Part shown: positions 44,029 through 52,512 of the stretch, piece after piece | Numbering within the stretch: position 1 is the stretch's first letter | Layout: the number at the start of each line of letters is the position of its first letter | From: Candidatus Saccharimonadota bacterium | GTDB taxonomy: Bacteria; Patescibacteriota; Saccharimonadia; Saccharimonadales; Saccharimonadaceae | Length of the DNA: 64,000 bases | Direction of reading: 5' to 3' | Assembly (NCBI GenBank): GCA_017524405.1 | Contig: JAFWSJ010000014.1 | Span: forward strand, 1 to 64,000 | Notes under the pieces: generated by a model | Databases searched by the model: none | Seen by the model: only the letters and a program-made list of their open reading frames with translations | Told to the model about the DNA's origin: nothing | Translations under genes and position numbers: made by a program

Positions 44029-44703
44029 TTATAGCATACCAGCGACGAGCTGGAGTTTCACGTGGCCGTTTGCAGCGATATTATCAGAGATGGTAAGTAG
44101 CTTTTCGAGCTTTTGGAGGAACTGGGTGTTGCCGGTCAGAAAGTAGGTTTTGTATGCGAGTTCGATTGCGCATTCGAGGATTTTAAGCGCGCCTTGGCGA
44201 CTAGATTCTTTATTGAGCTTAGTAATCTTGTCAGCTAAGTCTGGCAGATTTGCCTTTGTTGCCGAGAGATATTGCTTGGCGAGCGCGATGGTCTCAGCGT
44301 CGTAGTTTGGGGCGTCGGAAATCTTTGAATCGTTTTTTAGGCTATAGTTGCTGGCGCGCGATTTAATGGTTGGGAGAATCTGGCTAGTGTTGTTACTTAG
44401 GAAGACGAAATGAAGTTTATCGTTCGGCTCCTCGAGGGCTTTTAGGAAGGCATTGGCTGCGTTTGTATTCATAGTCTCGGCGTTTTCTACGACGATATAA
44501 AAATCGTGGGATTGTTTAGCCTGCGCGATATTCGATAGTTCACGAATCTTTGTGATGTCTATTGTATTTTTCTCGTCGTCCGGCTTGATGTGGACCGATG
44601 CCGGCAGAATTGCGGCAAAATCTGTGCCGAGCGGTAGCTCGAAAATCGAGAAATTATTCTGTGCGGCAAAAGTTGCGACTTCCTCGAGGCTATTTAACCG
44701 CAT
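44029..44703 (-). CDS. holB: DNA polymerase III delta' subunit, short form
   Basis: A 224-aa clamp-loader subunit. ENAETMNTNAANAFLKALEEP and TIKSRA match delta' of DnaX complexes. It lacks a Walker A motif and is shorter than the usual 300 or more residues, with the N-terminal AAA+ lid reduced. The start ATG at 44703 overlaps the 3' end of the RluD-type gene. It would work with DnaX encoded at 24901. Confidence 0.85.
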   Translation of the reverse strand: MRLNSLEEVATFAAQNNFSIFELPLGTDFAAILPASVHIKPDDEKNTIDITKIRELSNIAQAKQSHDFYIVVENAETMNTNAANAFLKALEEPNDKLHFVFLSNNTSQILPTIKSRASNYSLKNDSKISDAPNYDAETIALAKQYLSATKANLPDLADKITKLNKESSRQGALKILECAIELAYKTYFLTGNTQFLQKLEKLLTISDNIAANGHVKLQLVAGML

Positions 44704-45565
44704 CGCGGAATTCCTCCGGAAGTGGCGCAGTAAATGTGACGCGTTTGCTGTCAGGGATGGTGATTTCGAGGCTTGCGGCATGAAGATACATGCGGTTAGC
44801 TTTTGGAGATTTTGGATTGTAGACTTTGTCGCCAAGAATCGGCGTGCCAATATGGGCCATGTGAATACGAAGTTGGTGGGTACGGCCGGTGCGCGGTTTT
44901 AGCTCGACAAGGCTGAAGCGGTCGTTTTCGGCGATAACTTGATACTCTGTGATAGCTTCGCGGCCATTTGGATCGGCAATGAAGGTCGTAGGCTTTTTGA
45001 GGTTGCGCGTGAGCGGAACGCTGATAATTGCGTGAGGTTGCTTAGGATGCCCGACAACGACGGCATAATAAGTCTTGTGCGTTTTGCGATCGGCAAATTG
45101 CTTCTGGAGCTTCGACTTAGTTTCCGAGTTCTTCGCGACGGCAATAATGCCAGAGGTATCGCGATCGAGGCGATGAACTGGCTCGCCGAAATCATCAATG
45201 GAGCTTTCCGCAAGGTAGGCGCCCTTTTTGATAGAGAGCATGCCCGCTGGCTTATTAAATACGACAAGATTGTCGTCTTCGTAGATGACTGGTGGGCGTT
45301 CAGATTCGCTCTGCGGTTCGGTTAGACTAATCTGCCCTTCTTCTTCGAGCGTAAGCAAAGTGTTGGCCTTCTTGATAATTTGTCCATTTACGGCAACGGC
45401 GCCAGTCTTAATGAATTTCTGGATTGTGGCGCGACTATAGTGCGGATACTGCTCCAGCAAAATCATATCGAGACGGCGCTTTGGCGTCTCTAAGATTTCT
45501 TCCTTCTTCTCGATATCGCCGTTGATGACGCGCGACATTTCGGGTTTGCTGAATTTCTTGGCCAT
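44690..45565 (-). CDS. RluD-family pseudouridine synthase
   Basis: A 291-aa enzyme: N-terminal S4 domain (RLDMILLEQYPHYSRATIQKF), catalytic HRLDRDTSG with Asp134, and the C-terminal LKPRTGRTHQLRIHMAHIG signature. It isomerises uridine in rRNA; which sites cannot be told from sequence. It starts 8 nt after the CmpB-type gene. Confidence 0.93.
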   Translation of the reverse strand: MAKKFSKPEMSRVINGDIEKKEEILETPKRRLDMILLEQYPHYSRATIQKFIKTGAVAVNGQIIKKANTLLTLEEEGQISLTEPQSESERPPVIYEDDNLVVFNKPAGMLSIKKGAYLAESSIDDFGEPVHRLDRDTSGIIAVAKNSETKSKLQKQFADRKTHKTYYAVVVGHPKQPHAIISVPLTRNLKKPTTFIADPNGREAITEYQVIAENDRFSLVELKPRTGRTHQLRIHMAHIGTPILGDKVYNPKSPKANRMYLHAASLEITIPDSKRVTFTAPLPEEFRDAVK

Positions 45566-45573
45566 ATTATCTG

Positions 45574-46347
45574 TTATTTTACAATTTTCTTGGCATTTTT
45601 GCGAGCATGAGCGGTTTTCTTCGGCTTAAATTTCGTGTCGGCGTAGAGCTTGCGGACCTCGCGGTACGCATTATTATAGCTAGATTTGTAGTTTGGGAAT
45701 GCGCGAATAAGACGGCGCTGTTGATAGGTTAGAATGCGGCTAGTTCGCTTGTTCAGCTCGGCGATAAATTGGTTTTTGCCGCGTTGAATATATTGAATAA
45801 CGGCTCCCTGACTAAGGGTGTTCTGGAAGTCTTTGAGGATGCGGGTAAATCTTGCAAAGCTTTTGTTTGTCGAGATGACGTCGAGCGCGAAAATGGTGCC
45901 TGCGATGATAGCTATTATATCTTTGTGCTCGAATTTATCTACAAAGGTCAGAAGATGTGGGTGTACGAAGTGGACGGCGACTGCGCCTAGACCAAATATT
46001 ACGAAGCCGGTTAAACAGACGCGCCCGTTGATGTTGAATTTTTTGTCGCTATAATCCCACCAACGTGCGTGAAAGATGAGCTCCATGACCCATGACGTTA
46101 GGTACTCCAGGATGCAGGCGACGAGGCCGCCAAGCAGGAATAGAACGGCGAGATTTCCGTCAAAGAAATGATTGATGAGAACGAATAATAATGCTCCGGT
46201 GCCGTAAATTGGGCAATATGGGCCGTTTAGGAAGCCGCGGTTCACGATTTTGTGGCGCATAACGAGCGAGACTAGACCTTCCCAGACCCAGCCGATAAAA
46301 CTATAGACCAGGAAGCACAAAAATAGGCTACTTATCATAGAAATCAT
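45574..46347 (-). CDS. CmpB-type putative membrane protein (PF06541-like)
   Basis: A 257-aa protein with six membrane helices in the first 165 residues; VYSFIGWVWEGL, RGFLNGPYCPIYGTGALL and WWDYSDKKFNINGRVCLTG are the hallmarks of the so-called ABC-transporter type IV (CmpB) family, despite the absence of a known ATPase partner. The last 90 residues are basic and soluble. The start codon lies inside the loop of a terminator-like hairpin (see findings). Confidence 0.85.
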   Translation of the reverse strand: MISMISSLFLCFLVYSFIGWVWEGLVSLVMRHKIVNRGFLNGPYCPIYGTGALLFVLINHFFDGNLAVLFLLGGLVACILEYLTSWVMELIFHARWWDYSDKKFNINGRVCLTGFVIFGLGAVAVHFVHPHLLTFVDKFEHKDIIAIIAGTIFALDVISTNKSFARFTRILKDFQNTLSQGAVIQYIQRGKNQFIAELNKRTSRILTYQQRRLIRAFPNYKSSYNNAYREVRKLYADTKFKPKKTAHARKNAKKIVK

Positions 46348-46369
46348 TCCTATTATTAGGTAGCCTATA
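46324..46369 (-). terminator. terminator-like hairpin spanning the next start codon
   Basis: ATAGGCTAC (read from the minus strand 5' side, 46361-46369) pairs with GTAGCCTAT (46324-46332) over 9 bp around a 28-nt loop, with a run of T after it. It follows trpS and contains the ATG of the CmpB-type gene. Confidence 0.5.
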
Positions 46370-46378
46370 CATGCGTTA

Positions 46379-47404
46379 TTAGCGGATTAATCCTACGGCG
46401 CGCTGAACTTCGGCAAGCTTTGCATTTGCAACTTTGTTCGCGTAAGCTTCGCCTTGTTCGAGAACGCGCTCAACATCTTCGTCGCTAATTTGTGCGACGC
46501 GCTGCTGGAACTCTTCGAGGAAGGTCGAAACGGTGCGTGCGACTTCTTGCTTGAGATCGCCATAACGCTCGAGGCCAGCATACTGCTGGATGACGTCGTG
46601 GATATCGCGGCCAGAGAGCATTGCCTCAATGGTCATGAGGTTGCTAATGCCTGGCTGGTTGATCATATCGAAGTTGATTTTGCCGAGGCTGTCGGTCGTA
46701 GCTGACATAATCTTCTTTGCAGCTGCGGCTGGATCGTCGCTGAGGCTAATCTTGGACTTCTCGTCCTTGCTAGACTTACTCATCTTCTTTGATGGGTCGG
46801 TAAGGCTACGGATACGGAGGCCCTTTTCGAGGTTCATGAATGCTACCTGCTCTTTTTCGGAGGCTGGCACCGTGAATAGTTCGCGCTCAAACTTATTGTT
46901 CATGCGAATCGCTATATCGCGAGTGAGTTCGAGGTGCTGGAACTGGTCTTCGCCGAGCGGAATGATCTCTGCATCGTAGAGCAAGATATCTGCGGCCATC
47001 AAAATTGGATAGTCGAAAAGACCGACCGTGATGGCTTCTGGGTTTTCTTCTGACTTGTCCTTGAACTGCGTCATACGCTTTGCCTCGCCGTAGTAAGTGA
47101 AGCAGTTGAGGATGATGGCTAGCTCGCTGTGCGCCGGCACGTGGCTTTGGCGATAGATGTGGACGTTCGGATTGTTGACGTCGAGACCAGCGGCAATATA
47201 GTATTTGACGCCCTTGATGACCTGGGCGTAGAGTTTGCTGTGGTCGATTGGCGTAGTAAAGCTATGAAGATCCGGGATGAACATATTAATATGCGCATCA
47301 GCGGCGTGTTCATTAGCGAGATTAATCATGGTTTTGTAAGCGCCGATGAAGTTGCCGATGGTTGGCTCTTCATTCACGCGTATACCTGTAAGAATGGTTT
47401 TCAT
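46379..47404 (-). CDS. trpS: tryptophanyl-tRNA synthetase
   Basis: A 341-aa class I synthetase. The HIGH-equivalent is EPTIGNFIGAY near the N-terminus, the substrate loop is GEDQFQHLELTRDIA, and KKMSKSSKDE is the KMSKS loop. TATAAT (47419-47424) and AAGGA precede the ATG with a 14-nt leader. A leaderless micro-ORF with one Trp codon lies upstream. Confidence 0.96.
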   Translation of the reverse strand: MKTILTGIRVNEEPTIGNFIGAYKTMINLANEHAADAHINMFIPDLHSFTTPIDHSKLYAQVIKGVKYYIAAGLDVNNPNVHIYRQSHVPAHSELAIILNCFTYYGEAKRMTQFKDKSEENPEAITVGLFDYPILMAADILLYDAEIIPLGEDQFQHLELTRDIAIRMNNKFERELFTVPASEKEQVAFMNLEKGLRIRSLTDPSKKMSKSSKDEKSKISLSDDPAAAAKKIMSATTDSLGKINFDMINQPGISNLMTIEAMLSGRDIHDVIQQYAGLERYGDLKQEVARTVSTFLEEFQQRVAQISDEDVERVLEQGEAYANKVANAKLAEVQRAVGLIR

Positions 47405-47480
47405 TTATATATCCTTATATTATATCACATTTTGTTAAATATTTCAAGCATAAGCGACAATTACGTCGCGGACGTATCTG

Positions 47481-47525
47481 TTAGGCGCGAGGCCAATGCG
47501 GTATAAATGCGGATAGATTTGTCAT
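47481..47525 (-). CDS. leaderless micro-ORF (14 aa) upstream of trpS
   Basis: TATAAT (47532-47537), 6 nt, ATG: MTNLSAFIPHWPRA then TAA. The codon following His is TGG. After the stop, GCGAC-GTAATT-GTCGC can fold before the trpS promoter. The exact leaderless spacing argues that it is transcribed and translated; a Trp-sensing role is only a hypothesis. Confidence 0.4.
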   Translation of the reverse strand: MTNLSAFIPHWPRA

Positions 47526-47548
47526 GTTTTTATTATAACAGATATAAA

Positions 47549-47956
47549 TTATTTAGCGAAATAAGCTTTAACCTTCTTCGAGAGAGTGAAGTAGAGGCCG
47601 TAGCCAAGGAAGTAGGCGGTTGGCCAGAACAGGAGGAACGGAATGAAGACTACAACGCCGGCGCCGCCGCAGCCGTTTTTGGTGCTCGCGCAGATGCCAA
47701 CGGTTATGAATAGGATCGTTTGATAAATTAGGCTGATGCTTGCGATCGCTAGGTGGCTGATGCCAATTATGAGGCGACCGACTCTAGCAAAGGTGAGACC
47801 GATGCAGGCGACGATTAGCGCGGCGAGGGCGGTCAAGATAATGGCTCCGGCCGGATAGGCGAAATAATCGTGCATGACCGACAGAATTGAGATTGCAGTA
47901 ATAATTGTGATGACTAGCCAGATTACGATACCGGCTGGGGTTTTGGATTTTCCCAT
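47549..47956 (-). CDS. small membrane protein, 135 aa
   Basis: Four hydrophobic helices (about 10-28, 35-55, 62-85, 100-125) with a basic C-terminus. Family unknown. AAGGAAAA precedes the ATG, and a -10 TATACT is about 30 nt upstream. Separated from the micro-ORF promoter by 10 nt. Confidence 0.65.
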   Translation of the reverse strand: MGKSKTPAGIVIWLVITIITAISILSVMHDYFAYPAGAIILTALAALIVACIGLTFARVGRLIIGISHLAIASISLIYQTILFITVGICASTKNGCGGAGVVVFIPFLLFWPTAYFLGYGLYFTLSKKVKAYFAK

Positions 47957-48013
47957 TATTTTTCCTTGTTAAGCTTAAGCTAAGTATATCATAAGATTTT
48001 TGGGCATAAAAAA

Positions 48014-48089
48014 TGGTGGAGCACAGGAGATTCGAACTCCTCACCTCTTCTATGCCATAGAAGCGCTCTACCAAATGAGCTAGTGCCCC
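48014..48089 (-). tRNA. tRNA-Ala(GGC)
   Basis: Acceptor GGGGCAC/GTGCTCC, anticodon arm CTTCT-ATGGCAT-AGAAG giving GGC, T-arm GAGGAG-TTCGAAT-CTCC in register, encoded CCA. Confidence 0.95.
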
Positions 48090-48170
48090 AGTGGGTTTTA
48101 TTATAGCATAGATGCAAAAAATCTTCCATTTTCGCGCTTGCTTCATTTTGGTTATGCTATAATTGAATCA

Positions 48171-48836
48171 ATGAAGTTGAGAGGTGTTATAGACTGGGCT
48201 GTTAGCCATTTTAAGGCGGTTTTAGCCGTTCTTCTTGGCGCTAGCGTCGTTATGTTTGTTGCCACAATTTGCATTTTTAATTTTGGCGATCCTAGCCCTA
48301 CAAAAACTCTACTAGATTTAAATATTGCCCCGCTATCTAGCAAAATTACTTTAGACGGGAACGATATTGGGCAAGGCACATCTGAGGTTGTGCCCGGAAC
48401 GCATCATCTTGCTTTCTCAGCGGAGGGTTTTAATAGCAAAGAATATGATATTGAGGTAAAGGCTAATCAAACGAACAGCGTCTCTGACTATTTGATGAAC
48501 AATGAAAACGGCCTTGAGTATTATTTATTTTCTATAACCGATATGGAGGTGTTGAAAACCGTTAAAAGCGAAGACGTGAAGGAGTTTATCGATAATTATA
48601 ATCATGCATATACCCTATTCCCTAAGCTTCCGATAGAGTATACATTTTATACTGACTCTGGGCTTGGTAAAGTAATCATAAAAGATGGGCGCAGCTCTCG
48701 TAGATGCAAAAAATATCTATGTCTGGAAGTGGCTTCTATTACTGATACGCTTACGGAGGCAAAAAGCGGTGTTATGGAGGCTCTTCATAATAGCGGATAT
48801 AGTATAACTGATTACGAGGTGGTATATGACTTTTAA
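48171..48836 (+). CDS. membrane-anchored PEGA-like protein
   Basis: A 221-aa protein with one membrane helix (about 16-37), then a PEGA-type beta-sandwich (SSKITLDGNDIGQGTSEVVPGTHHLAF) outside the cell and a mixed C-terminal domain. PEGA domains are common in surface proteins of Gram-positives. TATAAT (48158-48163) ends 7 nt before the ATG. It overlaps the hydrolase gene by 11 nt and is the first gene of the three-gene operon. Confidence 0.75.
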   Translation: MKLRGVIDWAVSHFKAVLAVLLGASVVMFVATICIFNFGDPSPTKTLLDLNIAPLSSKITLDGNDIGQGTSEVVPGTHHLAFSAEGFNSKEYDIEVKANQTNSVSDYLMNNENGLEYYLFSITDMEVLKTVKSEDVKEFIDNYNHAYTLFPKLPIEYTFYTDSGLGKVIIKDGRSSRRCKKYLCLEVASITDTLTEAKSGVMEALHNSGYSITDYEVVYDF

Positions 48837-51414
48837 GAAGGTTTTAACTAGTATTTCTCTTTCTATATCGGCTGTTGTTATTGTTTCGAGCCCGGCGTTT
48901 GCTCTTACTAATGCCTATCTTGATAAGTTTGCCAATAATGACATCATTTTCTATAACCCCGAAGAGTGTAGCGAAACTGCTCAGTCTTCTCTTTCGGGCA
49001 GTAACATCGAGGAGAAGATCCTCAATTATTATCTCGACCATGGCTTTACCGAATCGGCTGCGGCCGGCATTCTCGGCAACGCTTTTGCTGAGTCTGGTTT
49101 GCAGGTCGCTCGTCACGGCTATTCTGGTGATTTGTTCTTTGGGCTTTTTCAGTATAAGAAGGAGTACGCGAAAACTCTTTGGAAGAAAATGGAGGATGCG
49201 GGTCTTCTAGATATTGCCGAGAATAAGAAATACGATGATTCTAGCGAAAACAACAATGGTTATGCCGTCGATAAGCAGGTCGAGCAGAATATGCCCGGAG
49301 CAATCGACAAGCTGCTAAAGATTTACCTAGACTACAACCTTTCGACCGAAGACTATCGAAGCGACAAATGGCAGAAGACAATCAACGAGTGGGAAGGTAA
49401 AGAGCATGCTGCTGAATATGCTGCCGAGGTTTTCCTTGCTGAAGTAGAAAAGGCCGTTCACAATAATGGGGCCGAGCTGATTTACTACAAGAGTAATAAT
49501 AAATATCAATCCGCCAAGAGGCGCCGCGATGCCGCAAAGGATTATTATGAGAAGTACTTTGGCGCTAATGGTTCCGGTGTTTCCCGTACTAAGAGCGTTT
49601 CTGCCGATTATTGTTGCGACCCGAACTCGCAGCTTCAAACTTATTCTGTCTACCCTAGCACCAAATATACTATGGGCGCGACTGAAGACGAAGTGAACAA
49701 GAATATCGCGAAGGTTAGCTCATATATTGCTGGGATGAAAGGAATTACGGTTTCCGCTACCTCCGATAGCGTGAAGTCGGCCGCCTCTTATCTAGTCAAT
49801 CATTATGAGAAGCAGAGTGGAGCCGTTCCGGGCGATACGGAGAAGTTTATCGCTTCTTTGACGGGCTATTCAGGCATGACAGATTCATTTACTAATAAGA
49901 CTATTTCCGATGCCGTGCGTTCTGTGTTGATTGACGGTAAGCGTATCTTGCCTGGTCAGGTTTACGATAAAGTTAAGCCGAGTGACGCCTCAAATATTAA
50001 TAACAACGGCGTAGCTATTTCTTCATCTGACACTTCTAAATTCTTGCGCGGCATTACTAAAATGACCGTAAATAATAAAACAGTCGTGTTCTGGAGCTGG
50101 TATGACTACTCGAAGAACTCCGGCGATGCTCTTTATTATTACGAAAGCGATCCGCCTTCGCCCAGTGTCCTCGCCGCTTCTGTTGGCACTTCTTCTAATG
50201 GTCGTAGCAGCTCGCATGTAACCTGGAAGAATGGTTGGGTCGACTCTGGTATCGATGGCTACGTTAAGGATGAGGTTACTAGTTCATCCTACTCGTCGCT
50301 AGACTCGAATTTTGGTTCAGCCTTCACTTCTACTTCCGCTAAAGGTAGTGGCACCGGCGCAAACAAAATTACGCTTCTCTCGACCGAATCGTCTTCGACC
50401 GGCGACAAGGCATCTTCTCTCTACAAAAAATCTTCAGGCCAATCATCTCCTCCACACTTTACTGTTGATTTATTTAACAAGAAAACATTCCAGCATGGCT
50501 CTATTAATTCGGCCGCGGCTGCCGTTGACGGCGATGCCGATAAGTATGCTGGCATCCAGATTGCAATTGTAGGATTTAGCAATTCTAGTAAATCGGATGA
50601 TAATTATTATCTTGGCAGCATCGACAAGCTAACCGTTGAGCATTATAAATACCTATATACTTTAGTGAATGCGATAAGTATCGAGACCGGCGTGCCGGTT
50701 TCCGCGAGTGTTGACTGGAGCAGCTCTAGCGCTCTTTCGGCCGACAATGCGAAGAGTTATAAGGGCGTGCTTGGTCGCAAGCATCTTCAGAGTAGTGATA
50801 CTACAAATGTCCCGGTCCAGGTTTGGAAGCAGCTAAGCGAGGCAATGACTAAGGTTGCCGAGGAAAATAATCGCGTTTGCCCTGTTAACTCGACTGGCGA
50901 TGTTGCTGCTCTCCAGAACCTTGTGAAAACAATTGCCCACAATGAGCATATTAGCGATCTCGGTATAGGTTCTCGAAAGAAAGAATATGTTGATTTGCTC
51001 AGTAAGGGAGTCTGGTATTCTGGTGGTTGTAGCGGCAACGACTGCGGTGGCTTCGTGACTACTGTCATGCGTGAAAGTGGTTGGGATAAGGATTATAATC
51101 CAAATAAATGTGGTACCGAAGGATGCACCACGTGCGGCTGTCATGGCCAGGGCTGGTATCTTGAGACTAGCGACAAATGGAAAGATGTGACCAGTGAGAT
51201 AAAGGATAATGATGATGCTATGCCTGGCGACGTCTTGATCAGCTCGAGCCATACTCTGTTGTTTGTCGGAGATATTCCTGGATTCAAGGGCAAAATGGCG
51301 TCGGCCTCTTGGTCGCATGATTGCAGCACTTCTCGCGCGCCGATGGCCGAAAACTCAAATATGTCATACTACATTGGAACTGGTAAATATCGAATTTTTA
51401 GGAAGATAAAGTAA
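48826..51414 (+). CDS. secreted lysozyme + NlpC/P60 wall hydrolase
   Basis: An 862-aa exported protein with a signal peptide (LSISAVVIVSSPAFA). Near the N-terminus is a phage-tail-lysozyme-type domain (EEKILNYYLDHGFTESAAAG, LGNAFAESGLQ with catalytic Glu89, FGLFQYKK). A long Ser-rich middle region follows. The C-terminus is an NlpC/P60-like peptidase: Cys740 in NDCGGFVTTV and His809 in SSHTLLFVG. It could cut both glycan and peptide links of peptidoglycan. Stop overlaps the next ATG (TAATG). Its codon use is AT-richer than housekeeping neighbours. Confidence 0.85.
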   Translation: MTFKKVLTSISLSISAVVIVSSPAFALTNAYLDKFANNDIIFYNPEECSETAQSSLSGSNIEEKILNYYLDHGFTESAAAGILGNAFAESGLQVARHGYSGDLFFGLFQYKKEYAKTLWKKMEDAGLLDIAENKKYDDSSENNNGYAVDKQVEQNMPGAIDKLLKIYLDYNLSTEDYRSDKWQKTINEWEGKEHAAEYAAEVFLAEVEKAVHNNGAELIYYKSNNKYQSAKRRRDAAKDYYEKYFGANGSGVSRTKSVSADYCCDPNSQLQTYSVYPSTKYTMGATEDEVNKNIAKVSSYIAGMKGITVSATSDSVKSAASYLVNHYEKQSGAVPGDTEKFIASLTGYSGMTDSFTNKTISDAVRSVLIDGKRILPGQVYDKVKPSDASNINNNGVAISSSDTSKFLRGITKMTVNNKTVVFWSWYDYSKNSGDALYYYESDPPSPSVLAASVGTSSNGRSSSHVTWKNGWVDSGIDGYVKDEVTSSSYSSLDSNFGSAFTSTSAKGSGTGANKITLLSTESSSTGDKASSLYKKSSGQSSPPHFTVDLFNKKTFQHGSINSAAAAVDGDADKYAGIQIAIVGFSNSSKSDDNYYLGSIDKLTVEHYKYLYTLVNAISIETGVPVSASVDWSSSSALSADNAKSYKGVLGRKHLQSSDTTNVPVQVWKQLSEAMTKVAEENNRVCPVNSTGDVAALQNLVKTIAHNEHISDLGIGSRKKEYVDLLSKGVWYSGGCSGNDCGGFVTTVMRESGWDKDYNPNKCGTEGCTTCGCHGQGWYLETSDKWKDVTSEIKDNDDAMPGDVLISSSHTLLFVGDIPGFKGKMASASWSHDCSTSRAPMAENSNMSYYIGTGKYRIFRKIK

Positions 51415-52055
51415 TGGAAACAGATAGCAAGTACACTGATAAAATACGGATTCTCGCAATTGCCGTTGCCGTCTTCTTCGTCTCTCTGGTGTTTTTCCTA
51501 TATGCTCTTTCGCAGAACCCCAACCCTGTAAAAATAGTTAATCGTTCTACAGAACAGGGTTCTCAGCTATCGGCTAAGGAGTTGTCTCTCGTCAGAGATT
51601 CTCTAAACTCCTTCCTTGGCGGCGAGGACGTAAAGGATGTTTCCATCCGTTGGTCTTCGTTCGTAAAGCCTAGTGAGTCGTATAGGTATTTCTTAGTTGA
51701 TATCGATTCAATACAAGGTACTTATCGTGTTTCTCTGATTGGCGATCAGGTTTTCGTTGAGTGCCCTAATATTGGCGAAAGTAAATATGACAACTTTAAG
51801 TGTTCCGTGCCTGGCTTAGACGGCGAGAGCACTGTCAGCAAGCTTCTAGGTGATATATTGCCGTACCAGGGCTCTGCATCCGGAGTAGAGTATACTTTTA
51901 GGCAATCGAGCAGCTCTGATTTCTTGGTGCACGTTTTTGATTGTGAGAGCGACGAGATTAAAAGGTCGGTCCAGAGCAATATTGATGATCTTATCAAATC
52001 GCGTAATGGCGATCCTTCAATGTTCTCCTTCGAATACGAATATAACGCTTGCTAG
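51414..52055 (+). CDS. membrane-anchored partner of the wall hydrolase
   Basis: A 213-aa protein with one membrane helix (about 13-33) and an external domain rich in Asp/Ser with Cys pairs (FVECPNIGESKYDNFKCSV, HVFDCESDE) that may form disulfides. Family unknown. It overlaps the hydrolase by one base, so the three products are made together; a stabilising or targeting role for the hydrolase is an inference. Confidence 0.7.
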   Translation: METDSKYTDKIRILAIAVAVFFVSLVFFLYALSQNPNPVKIVNRSTEQGSQLSAKELSLVRDSLNSFLGGEDVKDVSIRWSSFVKPSESYRYFLVDIDSIQGTYRVSLIGDQVFVECPNIGESKYDNFKCSVPGLDGESTVSKLLGDILPYQGSASGVEYTFRQSSSSDFLVHVFDCESDEIKRSVQSNIDDLIKSRNGDPSMFSFEYEYNAC

Positions 52056-52058
52056 ATA

Positions 52059-52089
52059 AAAATACCACCCCGTGAGGAGTGGTATTTTT
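52059..52089. terminator. bidirectional terminator
   Basis: AAAATACCAC/GTGGTATTTT, 10-bp stem between the convergent hydrolase operon and rpsI. Confidence 0.9.
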
Positions 52090-52107
52090 GTTGTCCGAAC
52101 AAGCGGA

Positions 52108-52512
52108 TTAACGCTTGGAGAACTGTTCGCGTTTGCGAGCACTGCGGAGACCGTAGTGTTTGCGCTCTTTTTCACGTGGGTCGCGCTTCATGAGGCCGGC
52201 CTTCTTTAGCACTGGGCGGAATTCTGGGAATTCGGCAACGAGTGCGCGAGAAATAGCGAGCTTGATTGCGTCAACCTGGCCTGCGACGCCACCGCCCTTA
52301 ACGAGGATGGTGATGTCGTATTCCTTCTGCTTCTGAGTAAGTGCGAGTGGATCGGTGATCTCGGCCATGAGAGTCTTGTTTCCGGAGAGGAATTCAAGAG
52401 CTGGCTTGCCGTTAATCGTGATGTCGCCTTTACCCTTGTAGAGACGTGCGGTTGCGGTTGCAGCCTTGCGGCTACCGTCACCGTAGGTGTATTTTGCGTT
52501 CTTAGCTGGCAT
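52108..52512 (-). CDS. rpsI: 30S ribosomal protein S9
   Basis: A 134-aa protein with GKGDITINGKPALEF, VKGGGVAGQVDAIKLAI and the basic tail ending FSKR that contacts P-site tRNA. It follows rplM with a one-base overlap in the usual L13-S9 pair. Confidence 0.97.
   Translation of the reverse strand: MPAKNAKYTYGDGSRKAATATARLYKGKGDITINGKPALEFLSGNKTLMAEITDPLALTQKQKEYDITILVKGGGVAGQVDAIKLAISRALVAEFPEFRPVLKKAGLMKRDPREKERKHYGLRSARKREQFSKR

Noticed and set aside
45574-46347. True ABC transporter component
   Set aside because: The family name refers to ABC type IV, but no ATPase gene is adjacent and the motifs are only those of the CmpB-like membrane domain.
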